Assembly: GCA_913061075.1 (NCBI GenBank)
Contig: CAJXSK010000008.1
Coordinates: forward strand, 37,678 to 101,677
Length of the DNA: 64,000 nt
Direction: 5' to 3'
Source: an uncultured Piscirickettsiaceae bacterium
GTDB taxonomy: Bacteria > Pseudomonadota > Gammaproteobacteria > Methylococcales > Cycloclasticaceae
The notes below the pieces were generated by a model that saw nothing but the letters and a program-made list of their open reading frames with translations, did no database searches and was not told the DNA's origin. The translations under genes and the position numbers were made by a program. How positions within the stretch are numbered: the stretch's first letter is position 1; every line of letters begins with the position of its first letter. Below, piece after piece: positions 34,032-43,637 of this stretch.

Positions 34032-35417
34032 GTGAAAAGCACATACGTTTATGCAGTTGGAAATCAGTCGTATCAGTTTGAAAGTTTAGCTGATGTGATG
34101 GCCAAAGCATCGGCGACTAAAAGCGGTGATAACTTAGCGGGTATTGCTGCTAAGAGTGACGAAGAACGTGTGGCTGCACAATTGTTGTTGGCGAACATTC
34201 CTTTAAAACGATTCATTGATGAACCGTTGATTCCACCTGAGTCGGATTCCGTTAGCCAGTTATTGCTCGAAGAGCATAACAATGAAGCATTCCAGATGGT
34301 TGAAAACGACACAGTGGGCGATCTGCGAAATCGCTTATTGAGCTATGAAATGGCATCTGACGATTTGGCAAAATTAGCCGACGGCCTATTACCTGAAATG
34401 GTTGCTGCGGTGAGCAAATTAATGCGCAATCAAGATTTAATATTGGTGGCAAGTATATGCAACGTGGTCACAAAGTTTAGAAACAGCCTTGGCTTGTCCG
34501 GCCGCCTATCAACACGGCTGCAACCTAATCACCCCAGTGATGATGAGCGAGGTATTGGCGCATCGATGTTAGATGGTTTGATGTATGGAAGTGGTGACGC
34601 GGTTATCGGTATTAACCCAGCGACAGACAACGTACAGAGCTTAATACGCTTATTAGGGCATATCGATGAATTGATTCAACGGTTTGCTATTCCCACACAG
34701 TCCTGTGTGCTTTCCCACATTACCAATCAAATTGAGGCGATCAACAAAGGAGCACCTGTTGACATCGTTTTTCAGTCTATTGCAGGAACAGAAGCAGCTA
34801 ATGAAAGCTTTGGTGTCAATTTGGATTTATTGGCTGAAGCAAGGCAAGCTGCGTTGTCCTTAAACCGTGGGACAGTGGGTGACCATGTGATGTATTTTGA
34901 GACAGGCCAAGGTTCCTGTTTGTCAGCGAATACGCACCACGGAATTGATCAACAGACGTTGGAAGCTCGAGCATACGGGGTGGCTAAAAAGTTTAAACCC
35001 CTGTTAGTGAACACGGTTGTAGGCTTTATTGGTCCTGAATACCTGTTTGATGGAAAACAGATTATTCGTGCGGGTTTAGAAGACCACTTTTGTGGAAAGT
35101 TGTTAGGCCTACCGATGGGTTGTGACGTTTGTTATACCAATCATGCTGAAGCAGATCAGGATGATATGGATGTCCTACTGACTTTGCTCGGTGTTGCCGG
35201 CTGTAATTATATTATGGGTGTGCCAGGTGCCGATGACATTATGCTGAATTACCAATCCACCTCATTTCATGATGCGCATTATTTACGCCAGGTTTTAAAC
35301 AAAAGACCCGCGCCAGAATTTGAAGCCTGGTTACAGAAAATGGGAATAATGGATGCTGAAAATAGGTTGTTACCCGTAACTGTCAAACACCCGCTGTTGT
35401 TGGAGTTGACATCATGA
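34032..35417 (+). CDS. eutB: Ethanolamine ammonia-lyase large subunit
   Basis: The adenosylcobalamin-dependent lyase EutBC converts ethanolamine to acetaldehyde and ammonia. The 461 residues form the catalytic TIM-barrel subunit and include GLSGRLSTRLQPNHPSDDERG, YGSGDAVIGINPATD, IVFQSIAGTEAANESFGV and ETGQGSCLSANTHHG. Length is normal (E. coli 453). GTG 34032 is chosen as it gives the usual N-terminus, though without a clear ribosome binding site. It overlaps eutC by 4 bp. No microcompartment or eutA reactivase genes are nearby, so this is the short proteobacterial form. Confidence 0.95.
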   Translation: MKSTYVYAVGNQSYQFESLADVMAKASATKSGDNLAGIAAKSDEERVAAQLLLANIPLKRFIDEPLIPPESDSVSQLLLEEHNNEAFQMVENDTVGDLRNRLLSYEMASDDLAKLADGLLPEMVAAVSKLMRNQDLILVASICNVVTKFRNSLGLSGRLSTRLQPNHPSDDERGIGASMLDGLMYGSGDAVIGINPATDNVQSLIRLLGHIDELIQRFAIPTQSCVLSHITNQIEAINKGAPVDIVFQSIAGTEAANESFGVNLDLLAEARQAALSLNRGTVGDHVMYFETGQGSCLSANTHHGIDQQTLEARAYGVAKKFKPLLVNTVVGFIGPEYLFDGKQIIRAGLEDHFCGKLLGLPMGCDVCYTNHAEADQDDMDVLLTLLGVAGCNYIMGVPGADDIMLNYQSTSFHDAHYLRQVLNKRPAPEFEAWLQKMGIMDAENRLLPVTVKHPLLLELTS

Positions 35418-36193
35418 AAACGCAACTTACCAAACAAATGAAAAAAGTTGTTAGTGTTGACCCATGGTTAGCGTTAAAGGAATTTACCACGGCAAGAATT
35501 GCTCTCGGGCGTGCTGGTAGTAGCATTAGAACCGAAGACTGGCTCGCGTTTAAATTAGATCATGCAAAGGCGCGAGATGCCGTTCATAGTGAACTTGATG
35601 AGGCAGTTTTAGAATCCTGTTTAACTGGCTTAAATAGTCAAATTATTCACGTGCAAAGCCAAATTAATTCCAAATCTGACTACCTGAAGCGGCCTGATTT
35701 AGGACGTTTTTTAAATACAGATTCCATTGCTAGGTTGAATAATATTCAACATGGGGCAGACTTGGTTATTATTAGTGAAGGCCTATCTGCAATGGCAGTG
35801 CAGTCACATGCATCGCATGTGGTCAGTGCATTATTGCCGATGTTGAAAAGCAGCAATTGGTCTCTAGCGCCTATTATCGTGGCCAAGTATGGCCGAGTAG
35901 CTATTGAAGATGATATTGGCGCTCGGTTGCACGCAAAAATGGCTATTATTTTAATTGGCGAACGGCCAGGGCTCAGGTCATCTGACAGTTTGGGTGCATA
36001 TTTGGTCTTTGGGCCTAAAACCTCCAATACAGACGCCAATCGTAATTGTATTTCAAATATACGAGAGAGTGGGTTGAGTTATGAAAAGGCGGCAGAGACG
36101 ATATACTATTTATTGAATGAAGCCAAAAGTCGACAACTGTCGGGAGTGCAGATTAAGGATAATAGAACGCTGGTTGAGCTTGGAATTGGCTAA
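35414..36193 (+). CDS. eutC: Ethanolamine ammonia-lyase small subunit
   Basis: Partner of EutB that helps bind adenosylcobalamin. The 259 residues include ARIALGRAGSSIRTEDWLAF, the Ala-rich cobalamin-contact segment ADLVIISEGLSAMAVQ, and LIGERPGLRSSDSLGAYL near the C-terminus. Length is close to the family norm. ATG 35414 lies within the eutB stop (ATGA overlap), a translational coupling consistent with a 1:1 complex. It converges on feoC with 3 bp between stops. Confidence 0.95.
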   Translation: MKTQLTKQMKKVVSVDPWLALKEFTTARIALGRAGSSIRTEDWLAFKLDHAKARDAVHSELDEAVLESCLTGLNSQIIHVQSQINSKSDYLKRPDLGRFLNTDSIARLNNIQHGADLVIISEGLSAMAVQSHASHVVSALLPMLKSSNWSLAPIIVAKYGRVAIEDDIGARLHAKMAIILIGERPGLRSSDSLGAYLVFGPKTSNTDANRNCISNIRESGLSYEKAAETIYYLLNEAKSRQLSGVQIKDNRTLVELGIG

Positions 36194-36196
36194 CGA

Positions 36197-36424
36197 TTAG
36201 TTCGATGTTGTCCACTCATAAATATCAATTGTTTCTGGATCGCAACTGCGACAGCCACCTTGGCATAGAGACCCGGCAGGTAGCTTTTTTGCATAGCCTT
36301 TTTTAACCCAATGCTCAATCATCGACTTTGCATCTGCTTCTGATATTTTAAAATGCAAAGCAAGATCACGAACGGGCGCACTACCAGCCGTTTTTAAATA
36401 ATCTCTAATATCTAATAAAATCAT
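36197..36424 (-). CDS. feoC: Ferrous iron transport accessory protein FeoC
   Basis: A 75-residue winged-helix protein, last gene of the feoABC operon. It contains the cysteine cluster CQGGCRSC that in FeoC homologues can bind an iron-sulfur cluster, though only three cysteines plus nearby residues are visible here. It starts within the feoB stop (4 bp overlap). Proposed roles are control or protection of FeoB. Confidence 0.88.
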   Translation of the reverse strand: MILLDIRDYLKTAGSAPVRDLALHFKISEADAKSMIEHWVKKGYAKKLPAGSLCQGGCRSCDPETIDIYEWTTSN

Positions 36425-38778
36425 GAGCCAGCTGTAGTGCTAGGACTAATGGCCAACAATTGTTGACCCATTTGACGCAATGTTAGCCAAATGACGCCAA
36501 AACCCGCGCTGAATAGTGAAAGCCATATTAAAGACTGTGTCGGGTGGTCGGAGAACGTAGCTAGTTGATAAAACGACGTCGCCATGCTGTACGCTAAATA
36601 TAAACTCCAGAAAACCGAGAACAACGCCCAGCGCGTACCTGTTTCCCGTTGGACTGCAGCAATAGCGGCTACGCATGGTACGTATAAAAGGATAAACAGC
36701 AGGTAACTAAAGGCGCCGATCTTGCCGTTAAAGTACTTTACTAATGTGCCAAATAAAGCATGACTAACTTCTTGTTCTGCGGCGGCTTCATCAATATTGC
36801 CTCCCGCATCAAGTGTTCGTAAACCTAATGGGTCACCAATATTTTGGATGGCATCAGTTAGATTGTCTTTACTGATCGCGATGGCTTCACTGAATTTTGC
36901 GGTTAAGCTAAAGGCTTCGGTATCATCGTTTTGGTGACCATCCAAATTGGAATAAACGGCATCCAGTGTGCCGACCACCACTTCTTTTGCTAAGAGACCA
37001 CTAAAAATACCAACAATCGCAGGCCAATTGTCTGGTTGTATGCCCATGGGTTCAAAAGCAGGAGTGAAGGTTTGGCTAACCTCACTTAATATAGAATTAG
37101 AACTGTTTTCGTTACCGAAGCTGCCATCAGTGCCAACGGAATTTAAAACATTAATCACCATCACCATCATGACAATATATTTGCCAGCTTCTAATACAAA
37201 GCCTTTTAAACGTTCCCATGTGTGGATGAGCAAGCTTTTGAAAGCAGGGCGATGATAGGGGGGTAGCTCAATAAGAAACCCATCAGATTCACCTTCTAAT
37301 ACTGTTTTCTTTAATAATAACGCAGTAAAAATGGCCGCGCCAATACCCACGATATACAGTAAAAAAACAATGTTTTGGCCGGATTGTGGGAAAAAAGCTG
37401 CTGCGAACAATGCGTACACAGACAAACGAGCACCACATGACATAAAAGGCGCCATCATAACGGTCATAATGCGATCGCGTTGTTTCTCTAATGTTCGAGT
37501 TGCCATGATGGACGGAACATTGCAGCCGAAGCCAACAATTAAAGGAACAAACGCTTTGCCGGGTAAACCCAGTTTGCGCATAAAGCGATCCATTACGAAA
37601 GCCGCGCGAGCCATATAACCTGAGTCTTCAAGTATGGACAAACAGAAGTAAAGGGTCGCAATAATGGGGATAAAGGTTGCAACAACTTGAATGCCGCCGC
37701 CTAAACCGTCAGCTAAAACAACTTGAAACCAATTAGGAAAGCCAAGGTTATTTAGAACTAATTTAAAACCATCGACAAAAATAGCACCGGCTGTGATGTC
37801 AAAAAAATCTATCAGTGCGCCACCAAAATTGATGGTGAGACTGAACATAAGATAGATAGCAAGAAAGAATATAGGCAAGCCAAAAAAATCACTCAAAACT
37901 GCTTTATCAACACGGTCTGACCATGTTTGTTGCGAACTCTTGGTTTGTTTTACCGTTTTGGATGTTAGTTCATGAGCAAATTGATATCGAGTAGCTGCAA
38001 TCAGCGTGTCTGCATCTTCACCAGTCTCTTCATTGATTTGTGCTTGAAGTTGTTTGCACGTCTCTTGTGTTTGCTCAGTTGTGGAAGAGGAGAAATAATT
38101 TTCCAAACACTGTAAGGCGTGCCAATAACGGATAAATATTAATGCCCCAGAATCATTTAATGTAGGTGTAATCTCGTCGATAGCACGATAAATGATGTCA
38201 GGATAGCTGATGTCGAGATGTTCAGTTTTATTTTTATGAGCTGTACTGAGCAGTTCAACTAATAACTCATCGGTACCTTGGTTTTGTCTCGCCATGATAG
38301 GCACAACAGGCACACCGAGTGATGAGGACAGCTCATGGATGTCAATATCCATGCCCCTATTTTTTGCGACATCCATCATATTCAGCGCTAGTACGGCGGG
38401 CATCCCTGTTTCTAATAACTGAATAGTTAAAAATAAGCTTCGTTCAAGATTGGCAGCATCAGCAACAATGAGTAACGCATCTGCTTCGCCTGACAATATG
38501 TATTGCCGAGCGATTTGTTCATCTAATGCTTCCCTATCACTATCTAGAGCGTAAACGCCAGGTAGATCAACTAAAACAAATTCTTGCCCGTTAGCTTTTG
38601 CAAGACCTTCTCTACGTTCAACAGTAACGCCAGGCCAATTCCCGGTTTTTTGTTTAATGCCCGTTATGGCGTTGAATAAGGTTGATTTACCGCAATTAGG
38701 GTTACCAATTAACGCGATAGTCGCGCGATTGTTTGGAAAGGCTCCAGATGAGCCTGTGTCACAACATGCCTTACTCAT
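36421..38778 (-). CDS. feoB: Ferrous iron transport protein FeoB
   Basis: GTP-dependent Fe(II) importer of the inner membrane. The 785 residues have an N-terminal G domain with GNPNCGKSTLFN, GNWPGVTVERREG, DLPGVYAL and NMMD, then a GDI-like helical spacer. The membrane domain contains GFGCNVPSIMATRTLE and PFMSCGARLSVYALF, with a second Cys-Val-Ala block (YVPCVAAIAA) near the end. Length is normal. It is coupled to feoA and feoC by 4 bp overlaps. Confidence 0.98.
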   Translation of the reverse strand: MSKACCDTGSSGAFPNNRATIALIGNPNCGKSTLFNAITGIKQKTGNWPGVTVERREGLAKANGQEFVLVDLPGVYALDSDREALDEQIARQYILSGEADALLIVADAANLERSLFLTIQLLETGMPAVLALNMMDVAKNRGMDIDIHELSSSLGVPVVPIMARQNQGTDELLVELLSTAHKNKTEHLDISYPDIIYRAIDEITPTLNDSGALIFIRYWHALQCLENYFSSSTTEQTQETCKQLQAQINEETGEDADTLIAATRYQFAHELTSKTVKQTKSSQQTWSDRVDKAVLSDFFGLPIFFLAIYLMFSLTINFGGALIDFFDITAGAIFVDGFKLVLNNLGFPNWFQVVLADGLGGGIQVVATFIPIIATLYFCLSILEDSGYMARAAFVMDRFMRKLGLPGKAFVPLIVGFGCNVPSIMATRTLEKQRDRIMTVMMAPFMSCGARLSVYALFAAAFFPQSGQNIVFLLYIVGIGAAIFTALLLKKTVLEGESDGFLIELPPYHRPAFKSLLIHTWERLKGFVLEAGKYIVMMVMVINVLNSVGTDGSFGNENSSNSILSEVSQTFTPAFEPMGIQPDNWPAIVGIFSGLLAKEVVVGTLDAVYSNLDGHQNDDTEAFSLTAKFSEAIAISKDNLTDAIQNIGDPLGLRTLDAGGNIDEAAAEQEVSHALFGTLVKYFNGKIGAFSYLLFILLYVPCVAAIAAVQRETGTRWALFSVFWSLYLAYSMATSFYQLATFSDHPTQSLIWLSLFSAGFGVIWLTLRQMGQQLLAISPSTTAGS

Positions 38779-39023
38779 AATGCTTGAATAGGTATCTGTT
38801 GAGCTAATGCTTGGTTTAATGCAATACGAGCATTGCCAATGCTGACGACAATGCCACCTTTTCTAATTTGAGCAACATGCAGTGGAATAAGTTTTGAAAA
38901 ACCAAGTGCTAATAGTTTTTTTTCTAACTTTTGATCCATTTGGTTCTTGCATAACATGGCTTTTTGGCCGATTTGAATATCAGCCAATGTAGACAATGAA
39001 GTATCTCCGGATATATTTGACAT
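38775..39023 (-). CDS. feoA: Ferrous iron transport protein FeoA
   Basis: An 82-residue SH3-like protein that supports FeoB. It includes ADIQIGQKAMLCKNQ and KKLLALGFSKLIPLHVAQI, the family's conserved Leu-Gly block. First gene of the operon, with its start 18 bp downstream (on the minus strand) of a Fur-box-like sequence. The stop overlaps the feoB start. Confidence 0.94.
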   Translation of the reverse strand: MSNISGDTSLSTLADIQIGQKAMLCKNQMDQKLEKKLLALGFSKLIPLHVAQIRKGGIVVSIGNARIALNQALAQQIPIQAL

Positions 39024-39041
39024 ACGTTCTCAAATGTTAAT

Positions 39042-39060
39042 GATAATGATTCCCATTCTA
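39042..39060 (-). promoter_or_regulatory. Fur box upstream of feoABC
   Basis: On the plus strand the 19-mer begins GATAATGAT, identical to the first half of the Fur consensus, with C, A, T, T matches in the second half (14 of 19 by hand). It lies 18 bp before the feoA start, as expected for iron-dependent repression by Fur. Confidence 0.75.
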
Positions 39061-39095
39061 ATTCATATAGGAAAGATGTCAAGAAGCTGAGAAGC

Positions 39096-39959
39096 CTAGC
39101 TGTTCGATGTGCTGAATTTAACGATATAAATGGTATATGAACAGATAACGATGAAGAGCCAAGTGAAGGCTAAAAGGCCAATAATGCCATCGTACTGGCC
39201 GACTAAAAATGACCATTCTGATGAAGCGTTTGATGTGGTTAATTCATTGGTGATTTTGATAAGGAATACCCAGCTAGCATGTAAACCTATACAGTAAGCA
39301 AGCGTGTTAGTTTGATAGCGAACCAAAGCAAGTAATACGCCCACGCTAAAAAGTGCTAAAAAGTCAGTGATATTTAATAAAAGAGCGGCGCTAAATGCAT
39401 TTAAAATAACGTCAGTACCACTTAACCAATTTAGCGAAAGGCTGTCGATATGCTCGATTGGTTTGATGAAGTGGAGTAAGGCATAAAACAAGCTACTCAC
39501 AATAATAGCGATAGTGACTGTGTGCCATTTTTTGGATAAGGTGAAAAAGAGGCCTCTAAACAATGTCTCTTCTATTAATGCGATCAGTAGTCCAGCAAAA
39601 AAAGAGGACAGAATCAATTTAGCAGTTAATGATTCAGAAACATCAATAAAGCGTATGTCTAAAAACAAGATAGACAAAACAACAACAACAAGAATGCAAA
39701 AACCGATAACAAATGAGATTAAAAATTTGCCGAAAAAGTCTTTAAGCGTTGTATTGTGGCCGATAGCGTTAAAAGATAATTTGAACACCTTAAGCGCTGG
39801 GAATATGCCGATGATTAATAAAAGAAGGGCGGACCGTGTTACCCAACGTTCAAATTGATAAGCGTCGGATTGGGCGAGTTGAAATAATGGGTAGGCAATA
39901 AAGGCCGCTAAAAAAGCAGCAACGATAAAGTAAAATAAAAAAAATACGGATGCTTTCAT
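39096..39959 (-). CDS. CPBP-family intramembrane metalloprotease
   Basis: A 287-residue protein with about eight hydrophobic segments. The Abi/CPBP motifs are visible: EETLFRG (Glu130, Glu131, Arg135), FYALLHF with His163, and GLHASWVF. This family includes Rce1-like CAAX proteases and bacterial bacteriocin-processing or immunity proteins; the substrate here is unknown. It stands alone between the feo operon and tRNA-Leu, reading leftward. Confidence 0.85.
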   Translation of the reverse strand: MKASVFFLFYFIVAAFLAAFIAYPLFQLAQSDAYQFERWVTRSALLLLIIGIFPALKVFKLSFNAIGHNTTLKDFFGKFLISFVIGFCILVVVVLSILFLDIRFIDVSESLTAKLILSSFFAGLLIALIEETLFRGLFFTLSKKWHTVTIAIIVSSLFYALLHFIKPIEHIDSLSLNWLSGTDVILNAFSAALLLNITDFLALFSVGVLLALVRYQTNTLAYCIGLHASWVFLIKITNELTTSNASSEWSFLVGQYDGIIGLLAFTWLFIVICSYTIYIVKFSTSNS

Positions 39960-40051
39960 GAAAAAACTATTTTTTACTCAATTAGAGCTTAAAAGAGGTG
40001 CAAAGTTGTTAATAAAATAGGTATGATACCGCACATTATATCCAACCTTAT

Positions 40052-40137
<86 letters not shown>

Positions 40138-40179
40138 TCTAAAGAATTCATATCAAATAAATACAAGTAGAGAGTAATT

Positions 40180-41487
40180 ATGCAGGTTTCTATTGAATCT
40201 AATTCGGATCTTAAAAAAACTATGACGGTTGTCGTTCCACAAGAAGAAGTGGATACAGCTATTAATAAACGCCTAGAAGAAGTTAAGCGTACAGCAAAGA
40301 TTGATGGTTTTAGACCGGGAAAAATCCCGATGAGTGTTATAAAAAGCAAATTTGGCAAAAGCGTTCGTGCTGAAGCATTATCTGAATTGACGCAGAGTTT
40401 TTTCTACAAGGCGATTATGGAAGAAAAAATCAACCCTGCAAGTCCGCCGGTTATTACACCGAATGACGAAAATAAAGAAGGGTTTGAATTTTCTGCAAGC
40501 TTCGAAGTGTATCCTGTTGTTAAGGTGTCAGCAGTTGATGCATTAGAACTTGAGAAGCCAACGTCTGAAATTGCCGAGTCAGATATTGACGATATGATTG
40601 AGAAACTGCGAACTCAAAAAGCTAATTGGAATGTATTTGATGGTAAAGCAGAAGATGGTCACCGCGTATCAATTAACTTTGAAGGAAAGGTTGGCGAGAA
40701 GTCTATTTCTGATGAGCCTATTAAAAGCTTTCCTGTTGAAATAGGGTCAAATAATATGATTCCTGGTTTCGAAGAGAAGCTAATCGGTGCAAGTGCTGAC
40801 GATAAATTATCTTTCGAAGTGACTTTTCCAGAAGGCTACCAAGAAAAAGACTTTGCTGGGAAGCCAGGGAAGTTTGATGTGGAAGTTGAAAAAGTTGAAG
40901 TACGCGAGCTGCCAGAAGTCGACAAAGGTTTTATCAATGAGTTTGGTGTTGCTAGTGGCGATTTAGAAGATTTCAGACAAGATTTATCTAAAAACATGAC
41001 CATGGAAATGGATCGTGCGTTGGCTGCAAAACGCAAGCAAATAGTGATGGATGCTATTATTGATAACAATGAATTAGAGGTGCCGGAAGCCTTGGTTGAT
41101 AACGAAATTAACCAAATGATGGCGTCACTTAAAGAAAAAGCGCAACAAGCACAACAGCCAACTGACATGGACTTACCTAAAGAACTGTTTGAAGATCAAG
41201 CAGCTCGTCGAGTAAAGTTAGGGCTGCTATTATCTGAATTAATTAAAGATAATGACATAAAGGCTGATGCAGATAGAGTGCAAGAGCGAATCAAAGAATT
41301 TGCTCAAACATACCAATCTCCTGAAGAGGTGATTAGCTGGTACAACAGCAATCCTCAAGAATTAAATAAAGTTGAGAGTGTTGTTTTAGAAGATCAATTG
41401 GTAGACTGGGTGTTAGAGAAAGCTAAAGTTAAAGAAACGACCATTTCTTTTAAAGAATTGATGGCACCAGCTAACCCTGTTGTATAG
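40180..41487 (+). CDS. tig: Trigger factor
   Basis: Ribosome-associated chaperone and prolyl isomerase. The 435 residues show the ribosome-binding signature [17 protein letters not shown] in the N-domain. The FKBP-type PPIase domain (about 150-245) includes INFEGKVG and [20 protein letters not shown], and a long helical C-terminal chaperone domain follows. Length is normal (E. coli 432). It heads the conserved tig-clpP-clpX-lon-hupB-ppiD order. Confidence 0.97.
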   Translation: MQVSIESNSDLKKTMTVVVPQEEVDTAINKRLEEVKRTAKIDGFRPGKIPMSVIKSKFGKSVRAEALSELTQSFFYKAIMEEKINPASPPVITPNDENKEGFEFSASFEVYPVVKVSAVDALELEKPTSEIAESDIDDMIEKLRTQKANWNVFDGKAEDGHRVSINFEGKVGEKSISDEPIKSFPVEIGSNNMIPGFEEKLIGASADDKLSFEVTFPEGYQEKDFAGKPGKFDVEVEKVEVRELPEVDKGFINEFGVASGDLEDFRQDLSKNMTMEMDRALAAKRKQIVMDAIIDNNELEVPEALVDNEINQMMASLKEKAQQAQQPTDMDLPKELFEDQAARRVKLGLLLSELIKDNDIKADADRVQERIKEFAQTYQSPEEVISWYNSNPQELNKVESVVLEDQLVDWVLEKAKVKETTISFKELMAPANPVV

Positions 41488-41510
41488 GCCAACTTAAACG
41501 AGAAAAAATA

Positions 41511-42146
41511 ATGATGGATAAAATGTTTGATACGGAATCGCTTGGTTTAGTACCAATGGTAGTAGAGCAAACAGCACGAGGCGAACGCTCTTATGATATT
41601 TATTCACGCCTACTTAAAGAACGCGTTATCTTTCTAGTAGGGCAAGTTGAAGACCACATGGCCAACCTGGTTGTTGCGCAAATGTTGTTTTTGGAATCAG
41701 AAAACCCAGATAAAGATATTCATTTATACATCAATTCCCCGGGTGGTTCTGTAACGGCTGGGTTATCAATTTACGATACCATGCAGTTTATTAAGCCTGA
41801 TGTCAGTACGATGTGCATTGGTCAGGCTGCAAGTATGGGTGCGCTGTTGCTAACAGGTGGCGCGAAAGACAAACGCTTTGCGTTGCCTCATTCAAGAATG
41901 ATGATTCATCAACCTTTGGGTGGATTCCAAGGTCAGGCATCTGATTTTGATATACACGCTAAAGAAATCTTACTCATCAGGGATAGATTAAACAAAATTA
42001 TGTCTCACCATACCGGAAAGGATATGGAAACAATTCAGAATGATACGGATAGAGATAATTTTATGGGCGCTGACAAATCAGTTGAATACGGTTTAATTGA
42101 TAAGGTTTTAAACAGTCGCGTGTCACAAACTGACGAGAAAGAATAG
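41511..42146 (+). CDS. clpP: ATP-dependent Clp protease proteolytic subunit
   Basis: Serine protease of the ClpXP/ClpAP complex. The 211 residues include [24 protein letters not shown], the Ser nucleophile in [11 protein letters not shown], His in [11 protein letters not shown] and a downstream Asp to complete the triad. Length is normal. Two adjacent ATG codons (41511, 41514) could start it. It lies 23 bp after tig and 91 bp before clpX. Confidence 0.97.
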   Translation: MMDKMFDTESLGLVPMVVEQTARGERSYDIYSRLLKERVIFLVGQVEDHMANLVVAQMLFLESENPDKDIHLYINSPGGSVTAGLSIYDTMQFIKPDVSTMCIGQAASMGALLLTGGAKDKRFALPHSRMMIHQPLGGFQGQASDFDIHAKEILLIRDRLNKIMSHHTGKDMETIQNDTDRDNFMGADKSVEYGLIDKVLNSRVSQTDEKE

Positions 42147-42237
42147 TTATAAGCTAGACAGATTGAAAATCTGAACCATAATATAGTTACTTTGAGATAT
42201 AACAATTAACTAGAACAGGTGAGTGAAAGAGGCGTTT

Positions 42238-43515
42238 ATGAGTGATGACAAAAAGGACGATGGCAAAGAGAACAAAATTCTAATTTGCTCGTTTTGTGGT
42301 AAAAATCAACATGAAGTTAGAAAGCTCATTGCCGGGCCATCTGTTTTTGTTTGTGATGAATGCGTAGAGTTATGCAACGACATCATCAAAGAAGAATTGG
42401 ACGACACAGCATCTGCTGAAGCGGATGGTGAGTTACCAAAGCCAAAAGAAATAAATGAAGCGCTAGATAACTATGTTATTGGGCAATCAGAAGCTAAAAA
42501 AATCTTATCAGTCGCTGTTTATAATCACTACAAGCGTTTAAACGCACCAAAAGGTGCAGACAGTGTCGAACTGTCTAAAAGTAATGTATTGCTTATTGGG
42601 CCAACGGGTTCAGGTAAAACACTATTGGCTGAAACGTTAGCGCGGCAACTGAATGTGCCTTTCACTATTGCAGACGCAACAACATTAACTGAAGCTGGTT
42701 ATGTTGGTGAAGACGTAGAAAACATCATTCAAAAAATATTACAAAAATGTGATTTTGATGTAGAAAAGGCTGAAAGTGGCATCGTCTATATTGATGAAAT
42801 AGATAAAATCTCGAGAAAGTCAGATAACCCATCATTAACTCGGGATGTATCTGGTGAAGGTGTTCAGCAAGCGCTATTGAAGCTTATTGAAGGTACAGTC
42901 GCATCAGTACCACCACAAGGTGGGCGGAAACATCCTCAACAAGAATTTTTGCAGGTAAATACCGCAAATATATTATTTATTGTAGGTGGCGCATTTGCCG
43001 GGCTTGATAAAATTATAAACAATAGATCTGAAAAGAATATTGGTATAGGTTTCTCAGCTGAAGTTAAAAGCAAAAAAAGTGAAGAAGAGCTAGGAAAAAC
43101 ATTACAAGCTGTCGAGCCAGAAGATTTAGTTAAGTTTGGTTTGATTCCTGAGTTCGTTGGTCGTTTACCCGTTGTTGCGACACTGGAGGAGCTTGATGAA
43201 GATGCATTGATAGAGATTTTGAGTGAGCCTAAAAATGCACTAACAAAACAATACGCTCGCCTTTTTGAAATGGAAGGTGTTGAGCTTGAGTTTAGAGAGG
43301 AAGCGCTACGTGAAGTTGCTAAGAAAGCGATGGCTCGTAAAACAGGCGCACGTGGTTTAAGAACGATTCTTGAAAAAGTATTGTTAGATACGATGTATGA
43401 CCTCCCATCAATGGATGATGTAAGCAAAGTGGTGATTGATGAAAAAGTTATTAGAGGGGAATCTAAACCGCTATTTATCTATGAAACGGAGCAGAGGTTG
43501 AGTTCGGCAGAGTAA
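42238..43515 (+). CDS. clpX: ATP-dependent Clp protease ATP-binding subunit ClpX
   Basis: AAA+ unfoldase feeding ClpP. I use ATG 42238 (GAGG just upstream), giving 425 residues. The N-terminal C4 zinc domain has CSFCGKNQ and CDECVELC, then Walker [13 protein letters not shown], Walker B VYIDEIDK, and a ClpP-binding IGF-type loop (NIGIGF), with the sensor-2 Arg in [11 protein letters not shown]. Length is normal. A terminator follows, so clpP-clpX is separable from lon. Confidence 0.98.
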   Translation: MSDDKKDDGKENKILICSFCGKNQHEVRKLIAGPSVFVCDECVELCNDIIKEELDDTASAEADGELPKPKEINEALDNYVIGQSEAKKILSVAVYNHYKRLNAPKGADSVELSKSNVLLIGPTGSGKTLLAETLARQLNVPFTIADATTLTEAGYVGEDVENIIQKILQKCDFDVEKAESGIVYIDEIDKISRKSDNPSLTRDVSGEGVQQALLKLIEGTVASVPPQGGRKHPQQEFLQVNTANILFIVGGAFAGLDKIINNRSEKNIGIGFSAEVKSKKSEEELGKTLQAVEPEDLVKFGLIPEFVGRLPVVATLEELDEDALIEILSEPKNALTKQYARLFEMEGVELEFREEALREVAKKAMARKTGARGLRTILEKVLLDTMYDLPSMDDVSKVVIDEKVIRGESKPLFIYETEQRLSSAE

Positions 43516-43534
43516 ATATCTATTTCAACTTAAG

Positions 43535-43563
43535 AAAAAGGCGCTTTAAGCGCCTTTTTTTGT
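43535..43563 (+). terminator. Rho-independent terminator after clpX
   Basis: Arms AAAAAGGCGC and GCGCCTTTTT around a TTTAA loop, running into a T tract, 20 bp after the clpX stop. Confidence 0.92.
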
Positions 43564-43571
43564 TTTTGTAG

Positions 43572-43600
43572 CTTGAAATTGTTGGTTCATGCCCTAATAT
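43572..43600 (+). promoter_or_regulatory. Putative sigma-32 heat-shock promoter of lon
   Basis: A perfect CTTGAAA -35 at 43572-43578 lies 13 bp before CCCTAATAT (43592-43600), close to the sigma-32 -10 consensus CCCCATNT. E. coli lon is a heat-shock gene, which supports the reading. Confidence 0.65.
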
Positions 43601-43601
43601 T

Positions 43602-43615
43602 ATAGGTATACCTAT
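43602..43615. promoter_or_regulatory. Perfect 14 bp palindrome at the lon transcription start region
   Basis: ATAGGTATACCTAT is fully self-complementary and begins 1 bp after the -10 element of the putative lon promoter, where an operator could block initiation. The binding protein is unknown. Confidence 0.5.
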
Positions 43616-43637
43616 TTTATAACGAGTTAGAGAGATT

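Noticed and set aside
42936..43427. A 163-codon minus-strand frame opposite clpX
   Set aside because: It is antisense to well-conserved ClpX sequence, serine-rich by composition, and shows no family features.
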